Source of the DNA: Geosiphon pyriformis
Taxonomy: Eukaryota; Glomeromycota; Glomeromycetes; Archaeosporales; Geosiphonaceae
DNA length: 64,000 bases
Reading direction: 5' to 3'
Assembly (NCBI GenBank): GCA_016748015.1
Contig: JAAOMT010000071.1
Location: forward strand, 150,414 to 214,413
Part shown: positions 47,802-59,369 of the stretch, in pieces
How the letters are laid out: each line of letters opens with the position of its first letter
Numbering within the stretch: position 1 is the stretch's first letter
Made by a program: the position numbers and the translations under genes
Notes under the pieces: model-generated
What the model was told of the DNA's origin: nothing
Databases searched by the model: none
What the model saw: the letters and a program-made list of their open reading frames with translations, nothing else

Positions 47802-49601
47802 ATGAAAAAGACTGCTAAAGTTTCTGGTTCTGAGAGTGGTTTTAAGGCAGTTGCATCAAAGAAAAAGAGGAAGGAAGGTGTGTTGGCAGAGGATGTTGAT
47901 AACGAGAGGGTTGCTGCTGAAGTTCCTGGTATTTGTTCATGGGGTTTGGAGACTGGTAACACTACGGAATCTGAGAGTATTAACATGGAGGAAGAATGCT
48001 TGGTGAAAGAAACCAGTGTGGACTATGGTGATGATGGTCCTTTCGCAGAAGGGGATCCTGATCAAACATTTAGAGGTTTGTGTGTGAAGACCAAAAAGGT
48101 ATTAGGGAAGCCATTGGGTGTGATTGATTATGATGCTGTCGATGCGGATGGTGATGTGTTGGATGAATCTCTTCTTCTCCCGCCTCCTTTTCTAGTCAAG
48201 CCATCCGTTTAGGTGCCTGTTCGCAAGTCTTTTACTTTGGATATTGATCTGGTGGCGGTGGTGGGTAAATCCTCTCAGGAAAAAGTCAATTTTGTCAGAA
48301 AAATCTTTTCAGGTGTAAATGGTTTTGGGGGGGCCTCTACCCTCTTAAAATTTGGTGGAATCATTCGGGCTACTTTCACTTCTGAAGAGGCGATAATAAC
48401 TGTAGCTAATCTGGCTAATGACCGTGGTGTTGTGGTAAACACCAATCTCAAGCGCCCTGTTAACAATCATACAAATCAGGCAATAGTGCTAAAGGAAATT
48501 CCTGTGGGAACATCTTTGGAGACTGTACGTACGGCTGTAGCCGAATTTGGCATCATTAAGTCGATCAAAATGCAGCTGGTGGGTTTATAGCAAAAGGCGA
48601 TCATCGAATTGGAAGATCAAGACCAGGCTGATTTTTTGGCCTTTAAGTGGTCTATCCTCATTGGGAAGGATGCAATTCAGGTGGCCAGGGCTGATATTGA
48701 CAAGCAGTTGTGGAATGCCAGAGATAATTTTAGGGCTTTGCTATATACTCTTTCCATGGGAACCACTGCTCATGATTTGTGGGATTTTATTGGTTCTATT
48801 GGTGGAAAAACCTGCTTCATCGATCGCAATTCCATCAGTTATTCTCGCGCTTGCTGTGCCACTGTGTGTTTTAGCTCGGAGGTGGATTTAGTTAATGCAA
48901 TGGCAATGACTCCAGTTATAAAGAGCTTTGGTTTCTGTTGGTCCCGTCTTTCTTTAGCTTCATGTGCAGTTTGTAAGAAATTTGGTCATACTTCTCTTGG
49001 TTGCAGAACAGTCAAGGGTGCTGGGATTGCAGGAGGCAGAAAGACTCCCCTTTCAGTACAGGACCAATCCAGATTGGCGAAAATTTATGCAAGGAGATCT
49101 GCGCTTATCTCTCGTCCTTTGGCTTTTGGTGGTAAAACTTGGGCATTGGTGGTTAGTGCTCCCTCTGCTCCCTCTCTCTCTGGTGGTAAGGCAAGTTTTG
49201 GTTCCGTCATCGATGGTAAACCCTCCCCTCCTGTTGCAAAAGATCTGGAAAAAAAACTGGTCAGTATCGAGGATGGTCTTGTTAGTCTCACAAAACAAAT
49301 TGATGGGTTGGCCAAGAGGTTAGATTTGCTTGTACTGGCGGTTCCCCAGCCTGGTCACGGATGCCGGCTGCCAGTGGTTGCCCCGCCACAGAATTCGGAA
49401 AGTGATGTGACATTGGATATGGACTTGAGTATGGCTGATGGCCATAAGTCTGCCACGATTGTGGACTCATCCATGTCCCCCCATGTTGTCAAGTTGGAAA
49501 ATATGTTGGAGAGTCTCTCCAAATCTGTGTTGATCTTGTCCGCTCACACCACCAGCCAAAGCCAGACTATCGAAACGAAAATCCAATCCCCCTTCCAATG
49601 A
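47802..49601 (+). pseudogene. LINE copy 2 ORF1 (RRM-like + CCHC RNA-binding protein)
   Basis: Starts MKKTAKVSGS at 47802 and would be about 599 codons. An acidic/basic N-terminal region is followed by a globular segment (RKSFTLDIDLVAVV...), an RRM-like fold (AIVLKEIPVG...IKSIKMQLVG...KAIIELED) and a CCHC knuckle CAVCKKFGHTSLGC (48963-49004). Near the C-terminus are heptad-like segments (LEKKLVSIEDGLVSL). In-frame TAG at 48210 (position of a Gln-type codon) and at 48588 (Trp in copy 1) break it. The stop TGA overlaps ORF2's ATG as ATGA, implying coupled termination-reinitiation in the ancestor. Confidence 0.85.
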
Positions 49602-52600
49602 GTGAATTTGTATAGAAAGTTGCTACATGCAATGTTAGAGGAATGAACAACCCTGCGAAGCAGAGTGATGTTGTTCGTTGGCATAAGGACATGGACAATT
49701 CAATTTCGATTTTTACTGAGACTAAGTTAAAAGGTAAGGTTCGGCCATGGATCATTAACAAGTTTGATGGGGTTTGGATGTTTACTACTGGTTTGGATTC
49801 TGGGTATCTGGATGCTGGTATGGCGGTGGTTATGAACTCTTCTTTGGCGAGACATGTGTGCAAGGTGTCTGAAGTCCCAGGCCGGTTGTTGTCTATCAAG
49901 TTACTTTTCAAGAACAGGCTCTCTGTGTCAATTTTGGGACTGTACGCTGGTGCTTTTTTGGCGGTCCAGTTCTCTCAGGCAGGCGAAATCAACTCTATCA
50001 TCACAAAGGCTGTTAACGAGTCCTCCTTTGTTATCCTTGGTGGCGATTTTAATGAAGACGGCTCTCATAAGTGTGCGAGTTTCAAGAAGTGCCTTGATTT
50101 GGGATTGATTAACTCTTTGGTCGGGTGCCCAGCTGTGAAAATGCCCACTTGGGAGAATTCTAGGGGTGTTAAAAGAACGATTGATTACGTGTTTGTCTCT
50201 TCAAATCTGGTCAATGCAATGATACATTGTAATGTTTCAGGTGTCAGTGAGCACTTTGACACAGATCATTAAGCTGTTTCAGTGTTTTTGGGTCTGGGTG
50301 GGCTTCTGGATACGCAATTGAGCTCTTTTCGCAAGCAAGCAAACAGAGACAGATGGAAGTTTAATGTCAAGGGTGCTGATGAGAGTAAATGGGTCGATTT
50401 TAAGTGTGCCACAATGGCTAATGCAACAATGTTCTCAGATGAGTTTGCTGTTTCTGTGAGGTTTTTGGATTTGGATGCAATATGGGATGTTGTTCGCAGA
50501 GTAATAATTCTTTTAGCTAATGAAGTGTTCAAGAAAAAGTGGTTCAAGGAATTTGATGGTGTCTTTACCAAAGAGTCATCAAGGTTCCACAAGTTGGAGC
50601 TTCTGGTTTTAAAAATTATTAAGGCACTTCGTGTGAGGTGTGCTGTGGATTTTGCTTCTCTCATGAGGTGTTGGGCTTCTCTAGACAGTGTCAAGGCTTT
50701 GGTCGTTCAGGATCTGGTGGACTCTGGTGTGGAATCTGGTCGTGTTTGTTCTGCTCTTTGTGGTGCCAGGAAATCTTATCAAAAGTCTAAGCTTATTGAA
50801 TCTCAGAGTGCTAAAGAAGCTTGCATCAAATCTGCGGTAGACAAGAGGATGGAAAGCTTTGAGGTAAATAAAGATCATACAATAAGAAGTGTGTTGGAGC
50901 GCCCGTTTCGTAAGATTGTGCTGGATCATTTGGTGGTTGATGACAAATTGATTTTGGAACCTGAGCAGGTCAAATCCAAGGTAAATGCGATCATAGAAGA
51001 TTGGACTAGGAAGCGTCGGGTGGTCGATAATGTCTCGGATGATTGGCGCCTCCAATATCAGCCACTGGAGTATGTTTTTGACGAAGCTTTTTCTGGTGTC
51101 ATGTGTTTGATTGGGTATGATGAGTTCCTTGGGGTGATTTCTGATCTTCTGGAGGGTAAAGTGGCTGGTTTGTCAGGTATTTCAAATGAGCTTTGGAAAC
51201 ATTGTGATAGGTCAGTTTTGGATATGTTGTTGGTGCTTTTGAACTCTTGTTTGTCTAATGAGTCAGTGCCTGGCCCTTGGAAGGAAGCATGGGTCTCGAT
51301 GATTCCGAAACTTTATGAGTGGGAAGGTGTTTTAACGAACACACATCCTATTGCCTTGATCGAAACAGCTTGCAAAGTTCTTTCCAAGATACTTTCGAAC
51401 AGGATTTCTTTGGCATGCAGTACTTTTGATGTGCTTCGAGGGGCTAATTTCTCAGTTTTGAAGGGTACGACAACCCAGTCCCCTATTTTTGCAATTGGTT
51501 CAGTGGTCGAAGATGCTTTGGAAAAAAACAGGGAGCTGTGGCTGGTTCTACAAGACATGCGGAAGGTGTATGACTCAGTTGGCTGGGAGCATCTCGAGAA
51601 AAGTTTGGTCAGGATTAAGATGTGTAGCAAATTTATTCGGTTTTTTGGTGGTATTCATAGGGATCGTATCAATCGAGTCATGACTGACTTTGGACTGACA
51701 AGCGGTTACCATGTGCACGATGGTTTGGACCAGAGAGAGGTCTTCTTTCCTCTTCTCTGGCACATATTTTATGATCCTCTTTTGTGCGAAGTCAAAAAAC
51801 AGGAGAGTGTATGTGGATATAGGTTGAACTCTCACTTTGTTTTCAAGAATGGTCGTTCTGAATCCCAGGCTGGGTTTTCTTCTTTTTTTGCTGCTGGTGC
51901 TTTTGTTGATGATACAATTTGGGTTGGTAGCAGTCAGACGGCTACTCAACATATTCTTAATGTTGCTAGTGAATTTTTTTTTATCAATGACATTTCTATT
52001 AACAATGACAAAACGGTAGCCATTCCTATTAATAGCAGAATCAGCAGTCCCTCTCTTTCTATCAGTGGTTTGCCCATTTCTATTGCCAAAAAGAGAGAAT
52101 CTTACCAATATCTGGGCATTTTTCTGTTGACTGAGGGTCTTTCGAAGCCTAGCTTGGCTAAGGCGCATTCGGATATTTGCTTTTTCACCAATCTGGTGTT
52201 GAGGAAGGCGGTCTCAGATAAGCAGTTTTTGTATTTGGTGTCGGTGGTTCTGCATCCGATAGTCAGCTATAGAACTCAGTTCAGTTTCATTCCTGTTAGT
52301 GTGTGCGGGAAGTGGGATGCTCTGATTCGTAAAAGTTTGAAGCTCAAGTCTGGTTTGTCACTCGATTTCCCCAATGATGTGGTTTACCACCCTTTGTTTT
52401 ATGGTTTGAAATCATTTTCTCAAGTTCAATCTGAAAGCAAGATTGCTTCCCTTGTCGGCTTTGCGAACTCTGGTGGTATTTTGGGTTGTTTGTTTTCCCA
52501 CAGGTCTCATGACTTGCAAGTTCTGTGTTGGCGCCCTGTTCATCCGTTGTGTTCTCCTGTTCATATTTGTGTCAGTGCTTCTAATAACTTTCTGGCAGGC

Positions 52601-54285
52601 ATGGTTCATGTTCTTGTCGATTGCAATGTGTCTCTGGGTGGCTCTTTGGTTAGTTCTTTTCGGTCTCATGGTGGAGTGTCTATGTCTGAGTTTCTGGGCA
52701 AGTCAAGGTTTCTCAAGTTTCTCCTTTCCCTTCGGCAGTATGGTATTGTCTTTGTGAATCACTTTGTGACCATCATGGTGCTGTCTATGATTGGTACACT
52801 TTCAAGTGGTGGAAGAAATTGGACCCCCGTGGCCCAGTTCCTGAGTGGTTCAAGCATTCTGTTTTGTTTCTCAATAGTGTGAGATCTTCTCGCAATCAGT
52901 CTATAGTTTTGGGGAATGGTAGTCCTTCGAACATTCTTGAGTCTGGTGAATTTGTGTCTATTCGTGATCATCTCTTGGTGACCGGTGCTAGCAGCCTGTC
53001 AGTGTATACGGATGGATCTCTTAGTGGTCTTGGCACGGTTGGCTGTAGAGCTGGTGCTGCTGTTTTTTTTGAGGACATTGGTTTGGGTTTGGGTGTAAGA
53101 GTATCGGGTTTGATGTCATCTACTTTGGCAGAATTGCAGGCTGTTGCTTTGGCTCTGGAGTGTGTTCCTCCGTCAAGCTCTGTTTGTTTGTTCTCAGATA
53201 GTCAATCGGCGTTGGATGCTTGCAGGTCGGAGTTAGATCTGATGTGTCCCGATTTTCATAATCAGTGTTGGGTCGAACGTCATCATATTGTCAACGTAAT
53301 TTGCAGTAAGATGTTAAGGGTTAGCTTTCGCAAGGTGAAAGGTCATTCTGGTGTTTCAGGAAACAAACGTGCTGATGCGATCGCTGGTGCTGCTTCTCTC
53401 TCCAATTGGTATCTTCCCCCTCGCTTGAGTGAGCACTTCTTGGCAGCTGATGGTGATGTTGTTTCTGGAAATTTGAGGCATTTTGTTTGTGATATTTATC
53501 GTTCTATTTGTCGTGCGCGATGGGAGGTTGGTTCTGGTTCTGGGATTTTGGTTGGCAGCTTGTCTTCTGAGGTTGATTGGCCCTGTTCATTGTTGGTGTG
53601 GCATCCTGATTTGCACATGGCTGCTGGATTCACCAGCAGGTATTCGTCTAGTGTGCGTACTTATTTTATGAAGTCTTTGCACTGTTGGCTGCCGGTTGCT
53701 GTTCGGAAGCGTCTCTATGACAAACGTTATCCTAGCGTGTTGTGCTTGTATTGTGGTGAGGTGGAGGTGTCGGATCATGTGTTCTTTTGCAAGATTGACA
53801 AGTCTGTTCGGCACCAGTTGTTGAATTCTCATGTGGGGTCCTAGAAGGCGCTTTCTGGCTCCTTTCACTCCTCCTCGGGTATGTTGCAGCTGTTGTCAGC
53901 CAGTGTTTCTGATTTCTCTGTGTCTATGGCTCTTTTCAAGGGCTTTGTTTTCAATGGATAGTTTAGCGAGGCTGTTTCCGTCTTTCACGACCCCAAAATT
54001 GCTGTTTTGGAGATTGTCAAGTTTGTGCGCTCTCTTGGTCTTGCTTTCAGAAAGGATGTCTGGTCGATTTGTGCTAAGCATCGTGCGTATATGAAGAAGA
54101 ATGGGCTGATCCCACCAGATGGTTCAGCCGTCGTTTCGGTTCATGGTTTGGCTTCGAGGTTCTCTGCAGGAGTGGTTAGGTTACTTGGCATTACTAGTGC
54201 TTTAGGTGTTCATTTTGGTTTTCGCAAGGCTTGCTTGTTCTTTTCAGGTATAGGTGAATCAGTGTCAGTTCATATAGCTGCGTAG
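49598..54285 (+). pseudogene. LINE copy 2 ORF2 (EN-RT-RNase H-zinc polyprotein)
   Basis: ATG at 49598 overlaps ORF1's stop. Order: EEP endonuclease (CNVRGMNN, FTETKLKG, GLYAGA, ILGGDFNED, RTIDYVFVS, DTDH); RT with motif A LVLQDMRKVYDSV (Asp 51554-51556), motif B DGLDQ...PLLWHIFYDP and motif C FVDDTIWVG (51902-51913); RNase H (YTDGSL at 53005 onward, STLAELQA, LFSDSQSAL, KGHSGVSGNKRADA); then CLYCGEVEVSDHVFFC and a C-terminal domain. Broken by TAG 49613 (Trp elsewhere), TAA 50270, a one-base deletion near 52760, TAG 53842 and TAG 53959 (both Trp in copy 1). It nicks target DNA and reverse-transcribes element RNA; not functional as it stands. Confidence 0.88.
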
Positions 54286-54418
54286 TGTTGTTCTGATCGG
54301 CCCAAGTGGCTGGTCACGTGTAGAAAAAGCATGATTCACGCCTAGTTTAGATCAATTCATTGATGTATAGTACTAGGTAGTGTTTGGACCTCACTCGTTA
54401 AACAATAAAAAAAAAAAA
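54286..54418 (+). other. LINE 3' UTR with conserved stem-loop region
   Basis: The tail CGGCCCAAGTGGCTGGTCAC...TGATGTATAGTACTAGGTAG is shared with copy 1 (18979-19100), with the minus-strand fragment at 9415-9550 and with decayed relics. The ACGTGTAGAAAAAGCATG part is a clean stem-loop in the other copies (ATGTAT-GAAAA-ATACAT in copy 1). LINE reverse transcriptases often recognise such 3' hairpins; that role is inferred. Confidence 0.6.
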
Positions 54419-54430
54419 AGAATATACAAA
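54419..54430. repeat. Target-site duplication of LINE copy 2, right copy
   Basis: AGAATATACAAA, identical to 47636-47647. Confidence 0.88.
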
Positions 54431-56350
54431 ATTAGAAATAAAAAACTTGTTAATTTAAGAAATAACTTATTTTTAATTATATTATAAGTGAAATTTTACT
54501 AAATAAAACAATTTAAAATAAGTTTATAGTATTTAATTTAATATATATTATAATATATATTCAATAATTTAAAATTTTAAGATAAAATACAAATTGTAAA
54601 GTTAAGTTTTTTAATTTTAAATTATATAATATTTATATTAAAAAATTTTTAGATAAATTATATTTGGTTTAAGTTTTTAATAAATACATTAAAAACATTA
54701 TTTTTTATTTTATTTAAGGCAATTTATATTAAAACTGTTTTTAATTTATATATAGTTTTATTAATATAAAGTTTGTTTTTAAAAATAATATTAAATTATT
54801 TTGTATAAAATTTGCTTTTTAAGTTTTTTTAAATATTATTATTTAAATTAAACTTGTTAATTTTATCTGTTTTTTTACTCTTAAAATTGTTAAAATTTTA
54901 ATAGTTTTTAAGTTTATGTTTTTTTGTTATTATTATTGCTTTGTAAAATATATTTAAAAGTATTTTAATTGTTAATATTAAAAATACTTTTAATGTTTTT
55001 GGTAAAATTTCTTAAATTGTATTAAAATTTGTTGGTATTTAACAAAATATTATTGTTTTTTATAATATATTTAAGACTAAATTGGTTAATTTTTTTGGTT
55101 ATATTGTTTTAAAATTAGCAAATTGATTTTTTAGATTTATGATTATATTTGTTTTATTTTTTGGTTTTTAATTTTTTTAATAACTAGATATATAATTATT
55201 ATATTTGGTTTTTAAACTAATTTGAATATTATAATTAACAAAATTAATAAATTAAAAAAGAGTTTTAGTTAATAAAAAACTTTTAAAAATTAATATTGTT
55301 TTAAGTATTAAAGTTTTATTAAAAAATATTTTTATTTTAAAATTTAAAATTTTTGTTTAAAATTTTTAAGTTTATTTTATTAATATTAAATTATATATTA
55401 AGACTGTTATTTTTTCGGTTTTTTATTTGTTATTAATATTGTTAATTCTGTTATTAGCTTTAAATTGGTTTTTTTTGAAGTTAAATTAATTTTGTTAATT
55501 AAATTTATTGTTAAATTTATGAATATCTTGGTTTTTTTGGTTATAAAATTGGTTGGTACTTTCTTTTTTTGAGTACTAAAATAAAGAAAAAAATTTTTAC
55601 AATAAAAAAAAATGGTAATGTTTTTAAAAAAACTATTAGTAATTTAAGCAAAAAAATTATTAATCTTAAAATAAAATATAATTAATAACAATATAATTAA
55701 TAGTAATTTGGATTTTTTTATTAATAAAAATAATTTCATAAAAATAATAATATTTTAAAAGTTTTAAGCTTCTAATATTAAATTTGATATAAATAAAACT
55801 ATTATATAGTTAGTTAGTTTAAACTGGTTTAAATAACTAGTTATATATAAAAAATACATAAGTTATAACTATTTTAAAATTCTTGAATTTATATTATAAG
55901 ACTATATTAATAATAAACTTAATATAAAATCAAAAGACTGGTTTTTAATTTTAAAATTTTAATACATTTGTTAATATGCTTAAAAAAATTGCAAAAAAAA
56001 AAAATACAATTTATATTTTTTAAATAATAATAATATAAAGAATAATATTAAATTTTTTGTAAACATATTTAATTGTTTAGTATATTATAAAAGCTGCTTG
56101 ACTTTAATGTTAAATCTAATAAAAAAACTCAAAAATCTGAATAAGTAAATTAAAAAAATATTAAATTAATATATAGATAAAATAAATACAAAAAGTCTAT
56201 TTTAATTTAGTATAGTTTTGATATAAGATTGAATGGCTTGTTACATATAAAAAACATGTAAGCTGATTTTATTATGTAATACTTTCTGTTGCATATTAAT
56301 GATAACATTTCAATAAATTAGAACAGTGTAATGCTAATTGTTAAATAGTC
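54431..56350. other. AT-rich decayed DNA with LINE 3'-tail relics
   Basis: No readable gene. Near 55821-55870 (ACTGGTTTAAATAACTAG, then TTATATATAAAAAATACATAA) and near 56215-56290 (GAATGGCTTGTTACATATAA, then AAAACATGTAAGC) the DNA resembles decayed versions of the LINE 3' UTR (AGTGGCTGGTTATGTATGAA, then AAATACATGATTC). These suggest two old LINE ends upstream of the hydrolase gene. Confidence 0.45.
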
Positions 56351-56988
56351 GCACTTCCAAATTATATAACTTTAACATTTGTAACATCAGCTTTATTCAA
56401 TATTTTTTATCAGTATTTTCTTTAACTCCCAAAAGGCAACCATTTTTTTATATGCTTAACGAAGTGTGGTCCAACCGCCATCTACAAAGATGAATTCAAA
56501 AATATGGCCCAATTACTGAAAGGATTTCAAGAATCTTGTTCAAAACCAGCATAAAATTTATAAACATATTTTATTATGACAGAAAAAAGAGAAATTTATT
56601 GCAATTCTGCTAAACTTCAAAAAGAAAGATTGAGTATCAGATTTCGCAAAAAGGATGGAGAAATAAATCCCGATGAGTGAAATGATGTGCTGCCTGTGTT
56701 CAAAGACACGATTAACAAATAGATGCAAAGTCTAGCGTTCAGCACTAAGAAAATTGATGACCAAACCAGTATAAATGCTAGATTTTGAACTGCATGTATA
56801 TACTAACTTTAAAAAAAAGTACAAAAAGTCCAAGATAGTGAAACTATTGGCTCGTTGGACAACGAACGCATTACCCAAGATTTATTTAGCCTTTGCTTGT
56901 TGCTGGCTTGCTTTCTTGAATCGACTTTTATTAAAAGGAGAAAGCTCGGAATAAATTTCAGGCCAATAGACCAGAATTTCGTCATTTT
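56351..56988. other. Less AT-rich flank upstream of the hydrolase gene
   Basis: Composition shifts to that of genic DNA (CGAAGTGTGGTCCAACCGCC, GATGAATTCAAAAATATGGC). I could not recognise a protein or a splice chain. It could hold the 5' UTR and promoter of the hydrolase gene, or an eroded upstream gene. Confidence 0.4.
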
Positions 56989-58758
56989 ATGGCTCCACGA
57001 GAAAAAAGCTATGTGGAGGTTGGAGAACGACGGGGTCAAAAGCCCGTCAAAATCTATTATGAGATTCATGGGACGGGACCGAATAAGATTTTATTCATCA
57101 TGGGTAATTTTAAGCTCTAAGAAATTTTAAGAAAAACGAGTTTTTTTTGTTTCAATTTATTCGTTTTTTTAAAAAGGCTACACCACCAGTTGTGCCTCGT
57201 GGGATTATCAGGTAAAAATCAAAGGGCCAGTTTCCGCGATAGAAAATCAAGTCTTTGAATATCCTTGGAATAAAAATTCAAAAAAAAATAATTCAAAAAA
57301 AAAAGGTGAAACATTTTGGGGCGCACAAAGACTTCCAAATATGCATATTCGATAATCGAGGCGTCGGATGGAGCGGTATTTTACAAGTTTCTTAAAGTCT
57401 ATCATTACATAATCCTCCAGAACTTTAATTTTTTATCTTTTGAATTGTGAATAATTGAAAAGATTCACCGATTGGGTTGTATAGGTATTGTTATGCATTA
57501 TTTTGTCCATATCAAAAAAAAATCTATATTCTACTTTTTCAATGATTTTCATATCCTATATGCAAAATTCGGGAAAAAGTACAACTCAAATGAGCCAAGA
57601 CACGATCGAACTACTTGATCAATTAGGATGGACTGAAAATATCCACGTGGTTGGGGTATCAATGGGCGGAATGATCGCGCAGGAAATGGCGCATGCAAAG
57701 CCCAACTATTTTCGATCCCTGTGTCTTACCTCGACTGCGGCTGGTCGTAGTTTGCCCCCAGTAAGATCCGAAATCTTTGAAGCTGCATTTTCATGATTAG
57801 GATATGAAACCTTTTGATTTGATCTTTCTATACTCTAGCTAATAGGTGTAACAACCTTGACAAAATTGTTGTTCATCAGAGATCAGTCTCAAAAAATTCC
57901 GATTGTCTCGGAATTATTGTTTCCTAAGGTAATAAATAATTGATGAAACCAATATCTTTGAATCACGTTATTGTTATACTTCCCATTTCTCAAGCCTAAA
58001 CTTGACTTCTGTAACCCATTTCAAAATGTAGTTATGGCTAGACTCACCAACCGCAGCCAACTCATCACACTCTACAAACAGGGAGTTGATTGATGAGGTA
58101 ATTTTATTGAAGAGAACTCATCTTTTCGATAAGAAATAAAGTGAAATTACTCATCTCACCAAACCTGAACTTTTCATCTATGTCAGCTTCTTCGCGAACG
58201 AATCACAAGGACGCGGTCTGCACCTTTATTTGGTAACTAGATTCAATTCACTGTACAGCACGGGTATAAGTTTAAAAAAGGGAGATACTATATTATATAA
58301 GATACTGGAGGCAATGCTAATCAGATCAACGCCTCTTAAAATTTTGTCCACTTTGCAAGGTAACTTGGGTCAACTAGCTGCATGCATCAAGCATAATGTA
58401 TCACTTGATCGTCTTGCAAGTATCCGAAAATTCATTCCGCAAATTCTCGTTATTACTGGAACCCAAGATAACCTGGTCAGACCAACAAATAGTTTTTTTC
58501 TACGTGACCATCTGAACGCTGATTTTGAAATATTCGAAGGTAATTAAATTGCAATATGTGATGAGAATTGTAATTTGAATTTTCTGGTCTAATCCCTCTA
58601 CCTCTTGGGTCAAACCTTTCTCTTGATTATTTATAACACAATCCCAAACATTAGGATGCGGCCATGCATTACCCAGCGAACAGGCGGAACGCTACAACAA
58701 TACATTGGAGAACCATTTTCGAAAGGCCGGATTGATTGAGGCGAACCTTGAATCTTAA
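56989..58758 (+). CDS. Alpha/beta-hydrolase fold protein, spliced (about 9 exons)
   Basis: Proposed exons: 56989-57103, 57177-57211, 57306-57375, exon 4 ending 57760, 57839-57928, 58032-58097, 58187-58232, 58360-58539 and 58655-58758. All resolved introns are GT-AG with consistent phases. The start MAPREKSYVEVGERRG precedes YYEIHGTGPNKILFIMGYTT (strands and oxyanion HG), CIFDNRGVGWSG, the nucleophile elbow GVSMGGMIAQEMAH (Ser), GTQDNLVRP (acid Asp) and EGCGHALPSEQAERYN (catalytic His). The triad is complete, as in esterase or epoxide-hydrolase-like members; the substrate is unknown. The exon 3-exon 4 junction does not resolve: GKSTTQMSQDTIELLDQLGW is clear, but no AG acceptor gives the right phase. 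Exon 4 therefore has an uncertain start, or the gene carries a frame lesion. It lies between two LINE insertions. Confidence 0.78.
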
Positions 58759-59213
58759 TTTTGGCATTTGCTTTTAACTTTAACAATTATTCTTTATTTT
58801 CTGGTTCAATAACTTAAACCTATTGATTTTTCACTTGGAAAAGCAGTTTATTACAGTTAATATTTTGATTAAAAGAAGAAAATGAAAAATATGAAGTAAA
58901 AAGAAAGAGTGAAATAAAAGCTTGAAGATTATGCATGGAAAATTATTTATTTTTCAACTTAAATGTGTTTAATCCAAAAATTTGTGTTAATATTTATAAT
59001 ATATATGTTTAATTTTATTTATTTACTTTTTTAAAAATAACATTACAAAGTCAGTTTTTTAAAATATTAATTTATTTTACAGTTTTTCAGTTATAGTAAA
59101 ATTTTTTGTTTCCAATTGTAAAATTATTGATTATTGAAAACAATTAAACTTGTAATATAAGTAGCTATAATTTTTGGTTTGTTTTTAATGTATTAAAAAA
59201 AGTATAAATTTTT
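58759..59213. other. 3' flank of the hydrolase gene, AT-rich
   Basis: No gene seen. The sequence becomes increasingly AT-rich toward LINE copy 3. Confidence 0.5.
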
Positions 59214-59369
59214 TGTTAAATAGTTTATTAAAAAAAAACTTCTTTCTCTCCTTTGTCCCAAATTCCTGAAAAAGAGTCATATTTCGAAAGAAGTTTTTTC
59301 TGTTATTTTATACTGTCTTTCAACACTTTACAAGAACCTAATCCTTTTGTTGTTAATCTGACTGCTTCC

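Larger units (their letters stand above)
47648..54418 (+). mobile_element. LINE copy 2, full length, best preserved
   Basis: A 6771-bp element bounded by a perfect 12-bp target duplication and ending in an A-run. It has a 5' UTR, ORF1 (47802-49601), ORF2 (49598-54285) and a 3' UTR of about 130 bases. It is much richer in G+C than its surroundings and its RT and RNase H catalytic residues are intact, so it is the youngest element here. It has two stops in ORF1, four stops in ORF2 and one single-base deletion. Confidence 0.93.

Noticed and set aside
56809-57130. Overlapping frames on both strands around 56.8-57.1 kb as separate genes
   Set aside because: The plus-strand stretch from 56989 in another frame is exon 1 of the alpha/beta-hydrolase, supported by the HG motif and a GT donor at 57104. 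The other frames have no support.
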